Positions 50,456 through 58,995 of a stretch of DNA of 64,000 nucleotides are shown here, piece after piece. The stretch lies in contig NZ_JAVLVT010000003.1 of the NCBI RefSeq assembly GCF_031628175.1, positions 594,486 to 658,485 of the forward strand, read 5' to 3'. How positions within the stretch are numbered: the stretch's first letter is position 1; each line of letters starts with the position of its first letter. The stretch is from Lipingzhangella_A rawalii (GTDB lineage: Bacteria > Actinomycetota > Actinomycetes > Streptosporangiales > Streptosporangiaceae). Under the pieces are notes generated by a model. That model had not been told where the DNA came from. It saw only the letters and a list, made by a program, of their open reading frames with translations, and ran no database searches. A program made the translations under genes and the position numbers.

Positions 50456-51496
50456 GTGGATATCGATTTGAGTGTCCTGCGCAGTTTGGAGCGCGAGAAG
50501 GACATCTCTGTGGACCTCGTCGTCAAGGCGATCGAGGATGCCCTGCTGATCGCCTACCAGCGACAGGAGGGCACGGTTACGAAGGCGCGGGTGGAGCTCA
50601 ACCGCTCCAGTGGCCACGTAACCGTATGGGCGCAGGAGACCGACGAGGACGGCCATGTGGTGGGGGAGTACGACGCCACCCCCACGGGTTTCGGGCGTAT
50701 CGCGACCTCCACGGCCAAGCAGGTCATTCTCCAGCGTCTGCGGGACGCGGAGGACGAAATGACGCTCGGGGAGTTCGCGGGACGCGAGTCCGAGGTGGTT
50801 GCTGGAATCATTCAGCAGGGCAGGGATCCGCGCAACGTCCTGGTGGATCTTGGCCGGATCGAGGCGATTCTGCCGCCTCAGGAGCAGGTGCCCGGGGAGC
50901 GTTACCTGCACGGTGAACGTATCCGGTGCTATGTGGTTCAGGTGCGCAAGGGACATCGTGGCCCTTCGGTGACCCTGTCGCGCACCCACCCCAACCTGGT
51001 GCGGCGCCTGTTCACGCTGGAGGTTCCCGAGATCGCGGACGGCACGGTGGAGATCGCCGCTATCGCGCGGGAGGCCGGCCACCGCACCAAGATCGCCGTG
51101 CGTTCCCACCGCAGTGGGGTGAATGCCAAGGGTGCCTGCATCGGGCCGTTGGGCAGCCGGGTGCGTAACGTCATGGCTGAACTGCACGGCGAGAAGATCG
51201 ACATTATCGACCACTCCGATGATCCGGCCGTGTTCGTCGGTAACGCGCTGTCGCCGGCCCGGGTCAGTCAAGTGGAGGTGCTCGACTCCGAAGCGCGCAT
51301 CGCCCGGGTTACGGTTCCCGACTACCAGCAGTCACTCGCGATCGGCAAGGAAGGGCAGAACGCCCGGCTGGCCGCGCGGCTCACGGGGTGGCGGATCGAT
51401 ATCCGTTCGGACTCCGAGGACGCCGACGCTGTCACCGAGTCGCACCATCCCGACGATGTCCCACCGCATGAGACACCGGATGCCTCGGTCCACTGA
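50456..51496 (+). CDS. nusA: Transcription termination/antitermination factor NusA
   Basis: A 346-residue NusA of the short actinobacterial type, without the C-terminal acidic repeats. N-terminal MDIDLSVLRSLEREKDISVDLVVKAIEDALLIAY binds RNA polymerase. An S1 domain follows (ILVDLGRIEAILPPQEQVPGERY), then two KH domains (KGACIGPLGSRVRNVMAELHGEKIDI and LAIGKEGQNARLAARLTGWRIDI). GTG 50456 has GAGGGGG upstream, 13 bp after rimP. Confidence 0.95.
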   Translation: MDIDLSVLRSLEREKDISVDLVVKAIEDALLIAYQRQEGTVTKARVELNRSSGHVTVWAQETDEDGHVVGEYDATPTGFGRIATSTAKQVILQRLRDAEDEMTLGEFAGRESEVVAGIIQQGRDPRNVLVDLGRIEAILPPQEQVPGERYLHGERIRCYVVQVRKGHRGPSVTLSRTHPNLVRRLFTLEVPEIADGTVEIAAIAREAGHRTKIAVRSHRSGVNAKGACIGPLGSRVRNVMAELHGEKIDIIDHSDDPAVFVGNALSPARVSQVEVLDSEARIARVTVPDYQQSLAIGKEGQNARLAARLTGWRIDIRSDSEDADAVTESHHPDDVPPHETPDASVH

Positions 51497-51800
51497 TCTG
51501 CCCCATGGTCCGGTCCGAACCTGTGTCGGCTGTCGGAAACGGGATGCGCAGGAGAATCTGCTACGGATTGTGCTGTCGGAGGCTCGCCTCCAACCAGATC
51601 CGAACCGCCGTGCGCCCGGACGTGGTGCCTACCTGCACCTGGACTGGGGCTGCTGGACGCGGGCCGAGCGTCGACGACCCTGGACGCGCGTGCTGCGCTC
51701 CACTAGCCCTGTCAATGTCCACGTCGACACCGCCATGCTGCGCACGTACCTCGCCACACGGGTCCCCCGTACGGACACGTCGGTTGCAGCATCGGGATAG
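51480..51800 (+). CDS. ylxR: YlxR (DUF448) RNA-binding protein
   Basis: A protein of about 106 residues with the family motif GPVRTCVGCRKRDAQENLLRIV and PGRGAYLHLDWGCWTRA. It overlaps the 3' end of nusA by 17 bp, as usual in this operon. ATG 51480 or 51468 may be the start; neither has a strong site, pointing to translational coupling. Confidence 0.9.
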   Translation: MPRSTDLPHGPVRTCVGCRKRDAQENLLRIVLSEARLQPDPNRRAPGRGAYLHLDWGCWTRAERRRPWTRVLRSTSPVNVHVDTAMLRTYLATRVPRTDTSVAASG

Positions 51801-52026
51801 GCTAGGGAAGTACCGCGCCGGTTCTCGCGTTGTACAGAGCCGAGGGAACCGGCGGCTTTCGGTGTGTCCAAGTCCCTGCGTGGCGAATGACACACCATCG
51901 AATGACACCGACGAGTCGGAAGCGGGTCGAGAAGCTGATGAGCACTCGATGAGCACGCGGCGATGAGTACGTCAAGCTAGCGACGGTCCGGTGGTAGCCC
52001 AACCCGGACCGAGATAGAGGAGAGAA

Positions 52027-55000
52027 GTGGCGAAGGTCCGGGTTTACGAACTCGCCAAGGAATTTGGCGTGGAGAGCAAGGTCGTTCTGGCCAAGCTCAA
52101 GGAGAAGGGCGAATTCGTGCGGTCGGCGTCGTCGACGCTTGAGGCGCCCGTCGTGCGGGATCTGCGAGACGAGCTGAAGCGCGACAGCGGCGGTGCCGCA
52201 AATGGCACCTCCTCCGACCAGGCCCAGAGCGGGCAGGAGCGGAGCAGCGCGTCCGCACCACACGGCCAGCGGGATAAGCAGAGCACGCAGGACAAGCAGG
52301 GCACGCAGGACACACAAACAGCGCAGACAGCGCAGACAGCGCAGGACGCACAGGACACGACGGTTCCGGCATCGCCGGTGCAGCAGGCCGGGGCCGAGTC
52401 GGCGAGTGGTGCGGACCAGGAGAAGGCTGCCCCGGCCGGCGAGTCCTCGGGGGCGCAGTCTTCCACTCCGGCTCAGGAGCGCCCCAAGCCGGGGCCGCGG
52501 CCCAGCGCTCCCAAGCCCGGTCCTCCGGCCAAGCCGGGACAGGAAGCCCGCAAGCAGCGCTCCGGTGGGGGCCAGCAGCGTCAGGGCTCGGGACGGTCTT
52601 CCGGGCCACGGCCCGGGAACAACCCGTTCTCCACGAGCGGCAACACCGGAATGGCCCAACCGGGACAGCGCCAGGCGCCTCGCCCCGGGCCACAGGGTGG
52701 CCAGGGCGCCAAGAGCGGCCAGGACGGCAAGGGCGGCCAGGGCAGCCAGGGCGGCCAGAGTGGTCAGGGCGGCGGCCAAGGCGGTGGCCAGGGTGGACCG
52801 CGGCCGGGCGGCGGCGAGGCCGGAACCCGGCCCGCTGACCGGGAGCGGTCGAGTAGCCCCCGCCCGCAGGGACAGCGTCCCTCGCCTGCGGACATGCCGC
52901 GTCCCGGTGGGCCACGGCCGAGTCCGATGAACATGCCTGCGTCCCGCCCCTCCAGCCAGGGTGGTCCTGGTGGTGGCCGCGGTGGTGGCCGTGGCGGCGG
53001 CGGTGGCCGCGGTGGCAGCGGCGGTGGCGGTGGCGGCCGTGGCGCCGGCGCCCCGGCCGGTGCCGGAACTCGGCCTGGTGGCGGCGGTCGCCCAGGTGGG
53101 GGCACGGGCGGCGGTCCCGGCGGCGGCCCCGGTGGTGGTCGTCCCGGTGGTGGCCCTGCCGGTCGCGGCCGTGGCGGGACCCAGGGAGCGTTCGGACGTC
53201 CCGGAGGCCGCCCCGGCCGTGCTCGAAAGTCCAAGAAGCAACGCCGTCAAGAGTTCAACGAGATGCAGGCTCCGTCGTTCGGCGGAGTCAAGATCCCCGG
53301 CGGTAACGGCCAGACGATCCGGATGCCCCGTGGGGCCTCGCTCTCCGACTTCGGCGACAAGATCGAGGTGAATCCGGCCTCCCTGGTCCAGGTCATGATG
53401 CATCTCGGGGAGATGGTCACGGCCACCCAGTCCCTTCCGGACGAGACCCTGGTGCTGTTGGGGCAGGAGCTCAACTACCAGGTGCAGGTCGTCAGCCCGG
53501 AGGACGAGGATCGCGAACTCCTGGAGTCGTTCCAGATCGAGTTCGGTGAGGACGAGGGCAAGGACGAGGACCTCCTGCCACGGCCGCCGGTGGTCACCGT
53601 CATGGGTCACGTTGATCACGGTAAGACGAAGCTGTTGGACGCGGTCCGGCACACGAACGTGGTCAGCGGCGAGGCCGGCGGAATTACGCAGCACATCGGT
53701 GCCTACCAGGTATCCATTCCGGTTGACGATGTGGATCGCAAGATCACCTTCATCGACACCCCGGGACACGAGGCCTTCACCGCGATGCGTGCGCGTGGTG
53801 TGCAGGCCACGGACATCGCCGTGCTGGTTGTCGCGGCCGACGATGGAGTGAAGCCACAGACTGCCGAAGCCATTGACCATGCCAAGGCGGCCGGTGTGCC
53901 GATCGTGGTTGCGGTCAACAAGATGGACAAGCCGGGAGCCGATCCCCAGCAGGTACGGGCTCAGTTGACCGAATACGGGCTGGTGGCCGAGGAGTTCGGT
54001 GGTGAGACTCAGTTCGTCGAGATCTCCGCGCTGCAACGTGAGGGGATCGAGGGGCTGCTGGAGGCGGTCGTTCTGACCTCCGATGCGGAACTGGACCTGC
54101 GGGCCAACCCCGACCAGTCCGCGCAGGGGATCGCCATCGAGGCCTACCTCGACCGGGGCCGTGGCTCGATGGCCACGGTGCTGGTGCAGCGGGGAACGCT
54201 GAGTGTGGGCGAGTCGATCGTCTGTGGGGACGCCTTCGGCCGCGTGCGTGCCATGCTTGACGAACATGGGAAGAACGTCCAGCAGGCGGAGCCCTCCCGG
54301 CCCGTTCAGGTGCTCGGGCTGACGAATGTGCCCAGTGCCGGGGACAGCTTCATCGTGGTCAAGGATGATCGGGTGGCACGCCAGATCGCCCAGCAACGGG
54401 AGGCGCGCGAGCGGTCGGCCGAGCAGGCGCGCTCCAGCCGTCGGGTCACCCTGGACAACTGGCAGAAGGCCCTGGAGGAGGGCGAGCGTAACGAGCTGGC
54501 CCTGCTCATCAAGGGTGACACCTCGGGCTCCGTGGAGGCTCTGGAATCCTCGCTGCTCAAGATCGACGCTGGTGGTGACGAGGTCAGCCTGCGCGTGATC
54601 GGTCGCGGGGTTGGTGCGATCACGCAGAATGACATCAATCTCGCTGCCACCTCGGATGCCATCATCGTCGGGTTCAATGTGCGGCCCGAGGGCAAGAACT
54701 CCGAACTGGCGGAGCGCATGGGCGTGGACATCCGCTACTACTCGGTCATCTACCGGGCGATCGAGGAAGTGGAAGCCGCGGTCAAGGGGCTGCTGAAGCC
54801 CATCTACGAGGAGGTACACCTCGGCCGGGCCGAAATCCGGGAGATCTTCAAGGTTCCCAAGATCGGCAATGTCGCGGGTGCCATTGTTCGGGACGGCACC
54901 ATTCGCCGGAACAGCAAGGCGCGGCTTATCCGGGACGGGGTGGTCGTCGCCGACGACCTTACGGTCTCCTCGCTCCGTCGGTTCAAGGACGATGCCACCG

Positions 55001-55104
55001 AGGTCCGTGACGGTTTCGAATGTGGTATCGGCATCGGCTACAACGATCTCCGTATCGAGGACACGATCGAGACCTACGAGATGCAGGAGAAGCCGCGGGA
55101 GTAG
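52027..55104 (+). CDS. infB: Translation initiation factor IF-2
   Basis: A 1025-residue GTPase that places initiator tRNA on the ribosome. The N-terminal KVRVYELAKEFGVESKVVLAKLKEKGEFVRSASS domain is followed by a long disordered Gln/Gly/Pro/Arg-rich linker (about residues 60-400). The GTPase domain has GHVDHGKTKLLDAVR near residue 530, DTPGHEAF and VNKMDKP; domains II-IV end at YNDLRIEDTIETYEMQEKPRE. GTG 52027 follows AGAGGAGAG. The 226-bp gap before it holds no gene and may carry its own promoter. Confidence 0.96.
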   Translation: MAKVRVYELAKEFGVESKVVLAKLKEKGEFVRSASSTLEAPVVRDLRDELKRDSGGAANGTSSDQAQSGQERSSASAPHGQRDKQSTQDKQGTQDTQTAQTAQTAQDAQDTTVPASPVQQAGAESASGADQEKAAPAGESSGAQSSTPAQERPKPGPRPSAPKPGPPAKPGQEARKQRSGGGQQRQGSGRSSGPRPGNNPFSTSGNTGMAQPGQRQAPRPGPQGGQGAKSGQDGKGGQGSQGGQSGQGGGQGGGQGGPRPGGGEAGTRPADRERSSSPRPQGQRPSPADMPRPGGPRPSPMNMPASRPSSQGGPGGGRGGGRGGGGGRGGSGGGGGGRGAGAPAGAGTRPGGGGRPGGGTGGGPGGGPGGGRPGGGPAGRGRGGTQGAFGRPGGRPGRARKSKKQRRQEFNEMQAPSFGGVKIPGGNGQTIRMPRGASLSDFGDKIEVNPASLVQVMMHLGEMVTATQSLPDETLVLLGQELNYQVQVVSPEDEDRELLESFQIEFGEDEGKDEDLLPRPPVVTVMGHVDHGKTKLLDAVRHTNVVSGEAGGITQHIGAYQVSIPVDDVDRKITFIDTPGHEAFTAMRARGVQATDIAVLVVAADDGVKPQTAEAIDHAKAAGVPIVVAVNKMDKPGADPQQVRAQLTEYGLVAEEFGGETQFVEISALQREGIEGLLEAVVLTSDAELDLRANPDQSAQGIAIEAYLDRGRGSMATVLVQRGTLSVGESIVCGDAFGRVRAMLDEHGKNVQQAEPSRPVQVLGLTNVPSAGDSFIVVKDDRVARQIAQQREARERSAEQARSSRRVTLDNWQKALEEGERNELALLIKGDTSGSVEALESSLLKIDAGGDEVSLRVIGRGVGAITQNDINLAATSDAIIVGFNVRPEGKNSELAERMGVDIRYYSVIYRAIEEVEAAVKGLLKPIYEEVHLGRAEIREIFKVPKIGNVAGAIVRDGTIRRNSKARLIRDGVVVADDLTVSSLRRFKDDATEVRDGFECGIGIGYNDLRIEDTIETYEMQEKPRE

Positions 55105-55131
55105 ACCGGTGCCCCGGGGCGATATCGGCGA

Positions 55132-55167
55132 GACCCGGGCCCGCGCGAAACGCGCGGGCCCGGGGTC
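55132..55167 (+). terminator. Strong hairpin after infB
   Basis: A 14-bp perfect GC stem (55134-55147 with 55151-55164) and an AAA loop, 30 bp after the infB stop. It may partly terminate or stabilise mRNA, since ylxP and rbfA follow on the same strand. Confidence 0.75.
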
Positions 55168-55204
55168 CGAGGTGCTACGGGCCGCACACACACGGAGCGA
55201 ATAC

Positions 55205-55498
55205 ATGTTCGTAGGCACACTCACTGTGGACCTGCTGCTGGGGGACGTGCGCTCCCTGAAGCAGAAGCGTTCCGTGGTGCGCCCGATCATTGCCGAACTG
55301 CACCGCACGTTCGCTGTCGCGGTGGCGGAGACCGGGCACCAGGGGCTGTACCGCCGGGCCGAGATCGGTCTTGCCGTCGTCGCTGACAGCACCTCCCACT
55401 GCCAGGAGGTGCTGGATTCGTGTGAACGAATGGTGGCCGGCCGTCCCGAGATCGAGCTGTTGGCAGCGCGTCAGCGGCTCATTGGTGATGACGACTGA
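55205..55498 (+). CDS. ylxP: DUF503 (YlxP) family protein
   Basis: A 97-residue protein: FVGTLTVDLLLGDVRSLKQKRSVVRPIIAELHRTFAVAVAETGHQGLYRRAEIGLAVVAD is the whole-family pattern. It lies between infB and rbfA, as in most Gram-positives. Its function in ribosome or RNA metabolism is unproven. Confidence 0.93.
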   Translation: MFVGTLTVDLLLGDVRSLKQKRSVVRPIIAELHRTFAVAVAETGHQGLYRRAEIGLAVVADSTSHCQEVLDSCERMVAGRPEIELLAARQRLIGDDD

Positions 55499-55518
55499 AC
55501 GGACAGGGGGAGAGGCTC

Positions 55519-55956
55519 ATGGTGGACGCCGCTCGCGCCCGGAAGCTCGCGGAGACGATCCAGAAGGTTGTCGCCGAGATGCTGGAGCGGCGGATCAAGG
55601 ATCCCCGCCTTGGGTTCGTGACCGTAACCGATGCCAGGATCACCAACGATCTTCGGGACGCAACCGTGTACTACACGGTGTTCGGTTCCGAGGAGGACCG
55701 TGCGGCGACCGCCGCTGCACTGGACAGTGCGCGGGGCGTTATCCGTACGGAGGTGGGGCGGCAGACGGGGGTCCGGCACACGCCCAGCCTGACCTTCGTT
55801 CTGGACGAGGTTCAGGACAACGCGCAGCACATCGAGGAACTTCTCGCCAAGGCCAGGGAGTCGGACGCGGAGGTGGCGCGCAATGCGGCCACGGCCGCTC
55901 CGGCCGGGGAAGCCGATCCCTATCGTCAACCGAGAGAGCCCGATGACGAGGAGTGA
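55519..55956 (+). CDS. rbfA: 30S ribosome-binding factor RbfA
   Basis: A 145-residue KH-fold factor for late 16S rRNA maturation and cold adaptation. ARKLAETIQKVVAEMLERRIKDPRLGFVTVTDARITNDLRDATVYYTVFG is diagnostic, followed by RTEVGRQTGVRHTPSLTFVLDEVQDNAQHIEELL. ATG 55519 has GGGGGAGAGG upstream. The stop overlaps truB by 14 bp. Confidence 0.95.
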   Translation: MVDAARARKLAETIQKVVAEMLERRIKDPRLGFVTVTDARITNDLRDATVYYTVFGSEEDRAATAAALDSARGVIRTEVGRQTGVRHTPSLTFVLDEVQDNAQHIEELLAKARESDAEVARNAATAAPAGEADPYRQPREPDDEE

Positions 55957-56932
55957 CAACCAGCCTGGCCAGCCTGCGGCGCACGGCCTGGTGGTGGTGG
56001 ACAAGCCGGCTGGTATGACCTCGCACGATGTGGTTGCCCGGATGCGTCGCATCGCGGGTACTCGCAAGATCGGGCATGCCGGAACACTCGACCCGATGGC
56101 GACCGGTGTGTTGGTGCTGGGTGTGGGTAAGGGCACCAAGCTCTTGGGTCATCTCACCCTTACGGAGAAGGCCTATGCGGCCACGATGCGTCTGGGGCAG
56201 CACACCAGTACCGATGACGCCGAGGGGGAGCTGCTTGGCGCAACCGCGGCCGGGCACCTCACCGAGACCGAGATCCGCTCCGCTGCTCTGGGGTTCACCG
56301 GTGAGATACAGCAGGTCCCCCCACAGGTCAGCGCCGTCAAGGTGGATGGAAAGCGGGCGTATGCCTCGGCGCGAGCCGGACATGAGGTGAAGCTGGAAGC
56401 GCGCTCGGTCACCGTTACTGAGTTCACGGTCACCGACGTTCGGTCCCCGAGTGTGGACGCGCCGCACGGGGCGGGAGCGCCCCAGCCCGCGGCGTCACCT
56501 GCGGAGGCGGACACCGGGATCGGCGCGGACACCGCGCAGGCCTGTGTGGATGTTGACCTCCTGGTTCGCTGTTCGAGCGGGACCTATGTCCGCTCCCTGG
56601 CACGGGACTTGGGCGTCAGTCTCGGGGTGGGCGGTCACCTGACGGCCCTGCGTCGTACCCGCGTGGGTCCCTACGATCTGGATCAGGCTCGGACCCTGGA
56701 GGAGCTCGCCGAGGAGTGCACCATCGTGCCCTTGGCCGCGGCCGTGGACGCGGCGTTTCCCCGACGTGACCTCTCGGGGGAGCAGGCTCGTCGGATCGCC
56801 CACGGGAACCGAATTCCCTCCGCGGATATGGGGTCGTCTCCGGTCGGTCTGTTCGATCCGACCGGGCAGGTTGTCGCTCTGGGAGAGGAACGCCAGGATC
56901 ACACCAAGCCGATCGTTGTGTTCGTCCAGTGA
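55943..56932 (+). CDS. truB: tRNA pseudouridine-55 synthase TruB
   Basis: A 329-residue enzyme making pseudouridine 55 in the T-loop of tRNAs. GLVVVDKPAGMTSHDVVARMRRI, then KIGHAGTLDPMATGVLVLG with the catalytic Asp at about residue 50. CSSGTYVRSLARDLG is the second conserved region; a C-terminal PUA-like segment follows. ATG 55943 lies inside the end of rbfA, so translation is coupled. Confidence 0.95.
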   Translation: MTRSDNQPGQPAAHGLVVVDKPAGMTSHDVVARMRRIAGTRKIGHAGTLDPMATGVLVLGVGKGTKLLGHLTLTEKAYAATMRLGQHTSTDDAEGELLGATAAGHLTETEIRSAALGFTGEIQQVPPQVSAVKVDGKRAYASARAGHEVKLEARSVTVTEFTVTDVRSPSVDAPHGAGAPQPAASPAEADTGIGADTAQACVDVDLLVRCSSGTYVRSLARDLGVSLGVGGHLTALRRTRVGPYDLDQARTLEELAEECTIVPLAAAVDAAFPRRDLSGEQARRIAHGNRIPSADMGSSPVGLFDPTGQVVALGEERQDHTKPIVVFVQ

Positions 56933-57116
56933 TCCTGAATTCCAGGGGGCGAGTCGCCGGGCTCCACAATGGATGCCACGGCGACATCTGGTGGGTCGTG
57001 GGGCGCCGTCCAGGCCGTGGCGGGGGCTGCTGGTGTCGAGAGCCGGCCGGCTGCCCGGGGTGTGACGTGGCACCCTGGACTGCGGGAGTTGTGTTGCCCG
57101 AGGGGAGCTGTTAGAC

Positions 57117-58091
57117 GTGCGGATGATGCGCGGACTGGAGGAAGTTCCGCGGGACTGGGGACGCTCGGTCGTGACGATCGGGGTCTTCGACGGCGTGCAC
57201 CGGGGGCACCAGACCATACTCGACCGGGCCGTGGCCGCCGGGCGGGCGCGGGATCTGCCCGTGGTCGTGGTGACCTTCGAACCACATCCGGACACCGTGG
57301 TGCGGGGTGTACCGCATCCCCCAGTGCTGACCCCGCCCGCGCGCAAGGCCGAACTCCTGGGGCAGTGCGGTGCCGATGCCGTGTGCGTGTTGCCGTTCAC
57401 CACGGAGTTCTCCACGTTGTCGCCCGACGACTTCGTGCAGCGGGTCCTCGTGGACCGGTTTCAGGCGGCCGTCGTGGTGGTTGGGGAGAACTTCCGGTTC
57501 GGACACAAGGCGGCGGGTGACCTCGACACCCTGCATAACCTCGGGGGAAAGTACGACTTCACGGCGGAGGGCGTCCGGTTGTTGGCCGACGCGGACACCA
57601 TCACCTCGACCCTCATTCGCCGCTACATCGCCGAAGGAAACCTGCCCGCGGCCAGCGGCGAGCTGGGGCGGTGGCACCGGGTCGAAGGCGTTGTGGTGCG
57701 TGGGGCACAGCGGGGACGGGGGTTGGGGTTTCCCACGGCCAATGTGCAGCCCGCCGAGCACAGCGCGGTTCCAGCGGACGGAGTGTATGGCGGGTGGCTG
57801 GAGCTCAGGGAGGCCGCTGTCCCGGATGGCACCTCGGGCCAGGAGTTCCGGTGGCCCGCCGCCATCTCCGTGGGTAGTAATCCAACCTTCGCCGGGGAAC
57901 ACACCTCGGTCGAGGCGTACGCCCTGGACCGGGACGATCTGGAGCTGTACGACGCTCGGGTCGCCGTGGACTTCGTGGATCGGATCCGGTCCACAGTGCG
58001 CTTTGACAGTGTCGCCGAGCTCATTTCCGAGATGGAACGCGATGTTGAACGGGCACGCGCGATGACGGCTCGGGCCACGGTCGGGGAGTGA
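57117..58091 (+). CDS. ribF: Bifunctional riboflavin kinase / FAD synthetase
   Basis: A 324-residue bifunctional enzyme converting riboflavin to FMN and FAD. The N-terminal adenylyltransferase domain has VVTIGVFDGVHRGHQTIL with the HxGH-like motif and VVVGENFRFGHKAAGD. The C-terminal kinase domain has RGLGFPTANVQP and ISVGSNPTFAGEHTSVEAY. GTG 57117 with GAGGGGAG upstream; ATG 57123 is possible. The 184-bp gap after truB holds no gene. Confidence 0.95.
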   Translation: MRMMRGLEEVPRDWGRSVVTIGVFDGVHRGHQTILDRAVAAGRARDLPVVVVTFEPHPDTVVRGVPHPPVLTPPARKAELLGQCGADAVCVLPFTTEFSTLSPDDFVQRVLVDRFQAAVVVVGENFRFGHKAAGDLDTLHNLGGKYDFTAEGVRLLADADTITSTLIRRYIAEGNLPAASGELGRWHRVEGVVVRGAQRGRGLGFPTANVQPAEHSAVPADGVYGGWLELREAAVPDGTSGQEFRWPAAISVGSNPTFAGEHTSVEAYALDRDDLELYDARVAVDFVDRIRSTVRFDSVAELISEMERDVERARAMTARATVGE

Positions 58092-58253
58092 CGGCACAGC
58101 CGACGCGGCGGTAGTGGTGGTGCGGACCGTGTACGCTGGTTGCGGCCCGGGCTGACCTGGCCTGGCTCTCACCCCGGCGTTGTGCCGCAGGCCCGTTGTG
58201 GTGAGGATTGGCCCCGGCGACTGTGGGTGCGCATGGTTGTCGGGACCTCACGT

Positions 58254-58275
58254 GCGCCGTCCCTAGAGACGGCGC
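58254..58275 (+). promoter_or_regulatory. Hairpin in the rpsO leader
   Basis: GCGCCGTC (58254-58261) pairs with GACGGCGC (58268-58275) around a 6-nt loop, 35 nt before the rpsO GTG. It is suited to autoregulation by S15 or RNA processing; a TACGCT -10-like box lies at about 58132. Role inferred. Confidence 0.45.
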
Positions 58276-58310
58276 GATTGTCGCGTGCCATACATGAGTG
58301 AAGGAGTGCC

Positions 58311-58580
58311 GTGTCGATCGACACTGCCACGAAGCAGAAGATCATTTCCGAGTTCGCCACCTCCGAGGGCGACACCGGATCCCCGGATGTCCAGGTTGCA
58401 ATCCTGACGCACCGGATCACCGAGCTTACCGAGCACCTCAAGACGCATAAGCACGACCACCACAGCCGCCGTGGGCTGCTGTTGATGGTGGGGCGGCGGC
58501 GTCGGCTGCTCCAGTACATCGCGAAGAAGGACATCGCGCGGTACCGTCGGCTGATCGAACGGCTGGGTATTCGCCGCTAG
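58311..58580 (+). CDS. rpsO: 30S ribosomal protein S15
   Basis: An 89-residue primary 16S rRNA-binding protein: IISEFATSEGDTGSPDVQVAILTHRITELTEHLKTHKHDHHSRRGLLLMVGRRRRLLQYIAKKDIARYRRLIERLGIRR is the complete family sequence in pattern, including the LTEHLKxHKHDHHSRRGL core. GTG 58311 follows GAAGGAG. Upstream of pnp, as in most bacteria, and closed by a strong terminator. Confidence 0.97.
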   Translation: MSIDTATKQKIISEFATSEGDTGSPDVQVAILTHRITELTEHLKTHKHDHHSRRGLLLMVGRRRRLLQYIAKKDIARYRRLIERLGIRR

Positions 58581-58586
58581 GACACG

Positions 58587-58617
58587 GTAAGGGAGTGGCC
58601 TCGGGCCGCTCCCTTAC
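58587..58617 (+). terminator. Terminator after rpsO
   Basis: GTAAGGGAGTGGCC and GGCCGCTCCCTTAC form a 14-bp stem with one G-U pair and a TCG loop, followed by TTAAT. It starts 7 bp after the rpsO stop and is the best intrinsic terminator in the window. Confidence 0.9.
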
Positions 58618-58995
58618 TTAATACTGTAACTGTGGTGTCGCACAGCGCTCCCGGAGCCCGCGGAGGCTGTCGCTCCATACCGCCGTGCCCGCATGCGGCA
58701 CGACAATCTAAGAGAAACTCCCGCGCCGCACCCACGGCCGCGCGTCGAGGCCGGTCCTCGGTAGTGGCCCCCGGCCGGTCCCATGGACCCGCCGCGGGCT
58801 TCGATCGATGACCGGCCGTCGCAGATCACCGCATTCGGTGATTGGGACGCTTTGCGCGCGTTGTGGTCACCACGGAAGTCGGTGGGCGCTCCGGGGACCG
58901 GCCAGGAACCGATCCTCGAAAGCCGCCGCTACCAGGAGTGACCACTGGGCCCAGGCGGTGTGCGGGACCAGTACGAACCCGTAAGGAGGCCCCTG
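58618..58995 (+). promoter_or_regulatory. pnp promoter/leader region
   Basis: A 378-bp gap without a supported gene. It holds the hairpin ATCACCG-CATT-CGGTGAT (58825-58842) about 155 nt before pnp. By analogy this could be a PNPase/RNase III autoregulation target, but that is inference. Confidence 0.4.

Noticed and set aside
52650..53230. Repetitive Gly-rich DNA that looks like a tandem-repeat element
   Set aside because: It is the disordered linker of IF-2 kept in frame, usual in actinobacterial infB.
51802..55392. 1196-codon open frame opposite infB
   Set aside because: Low-complexity antisense of the IF-2 linker and GTPase; no recognisable domain.
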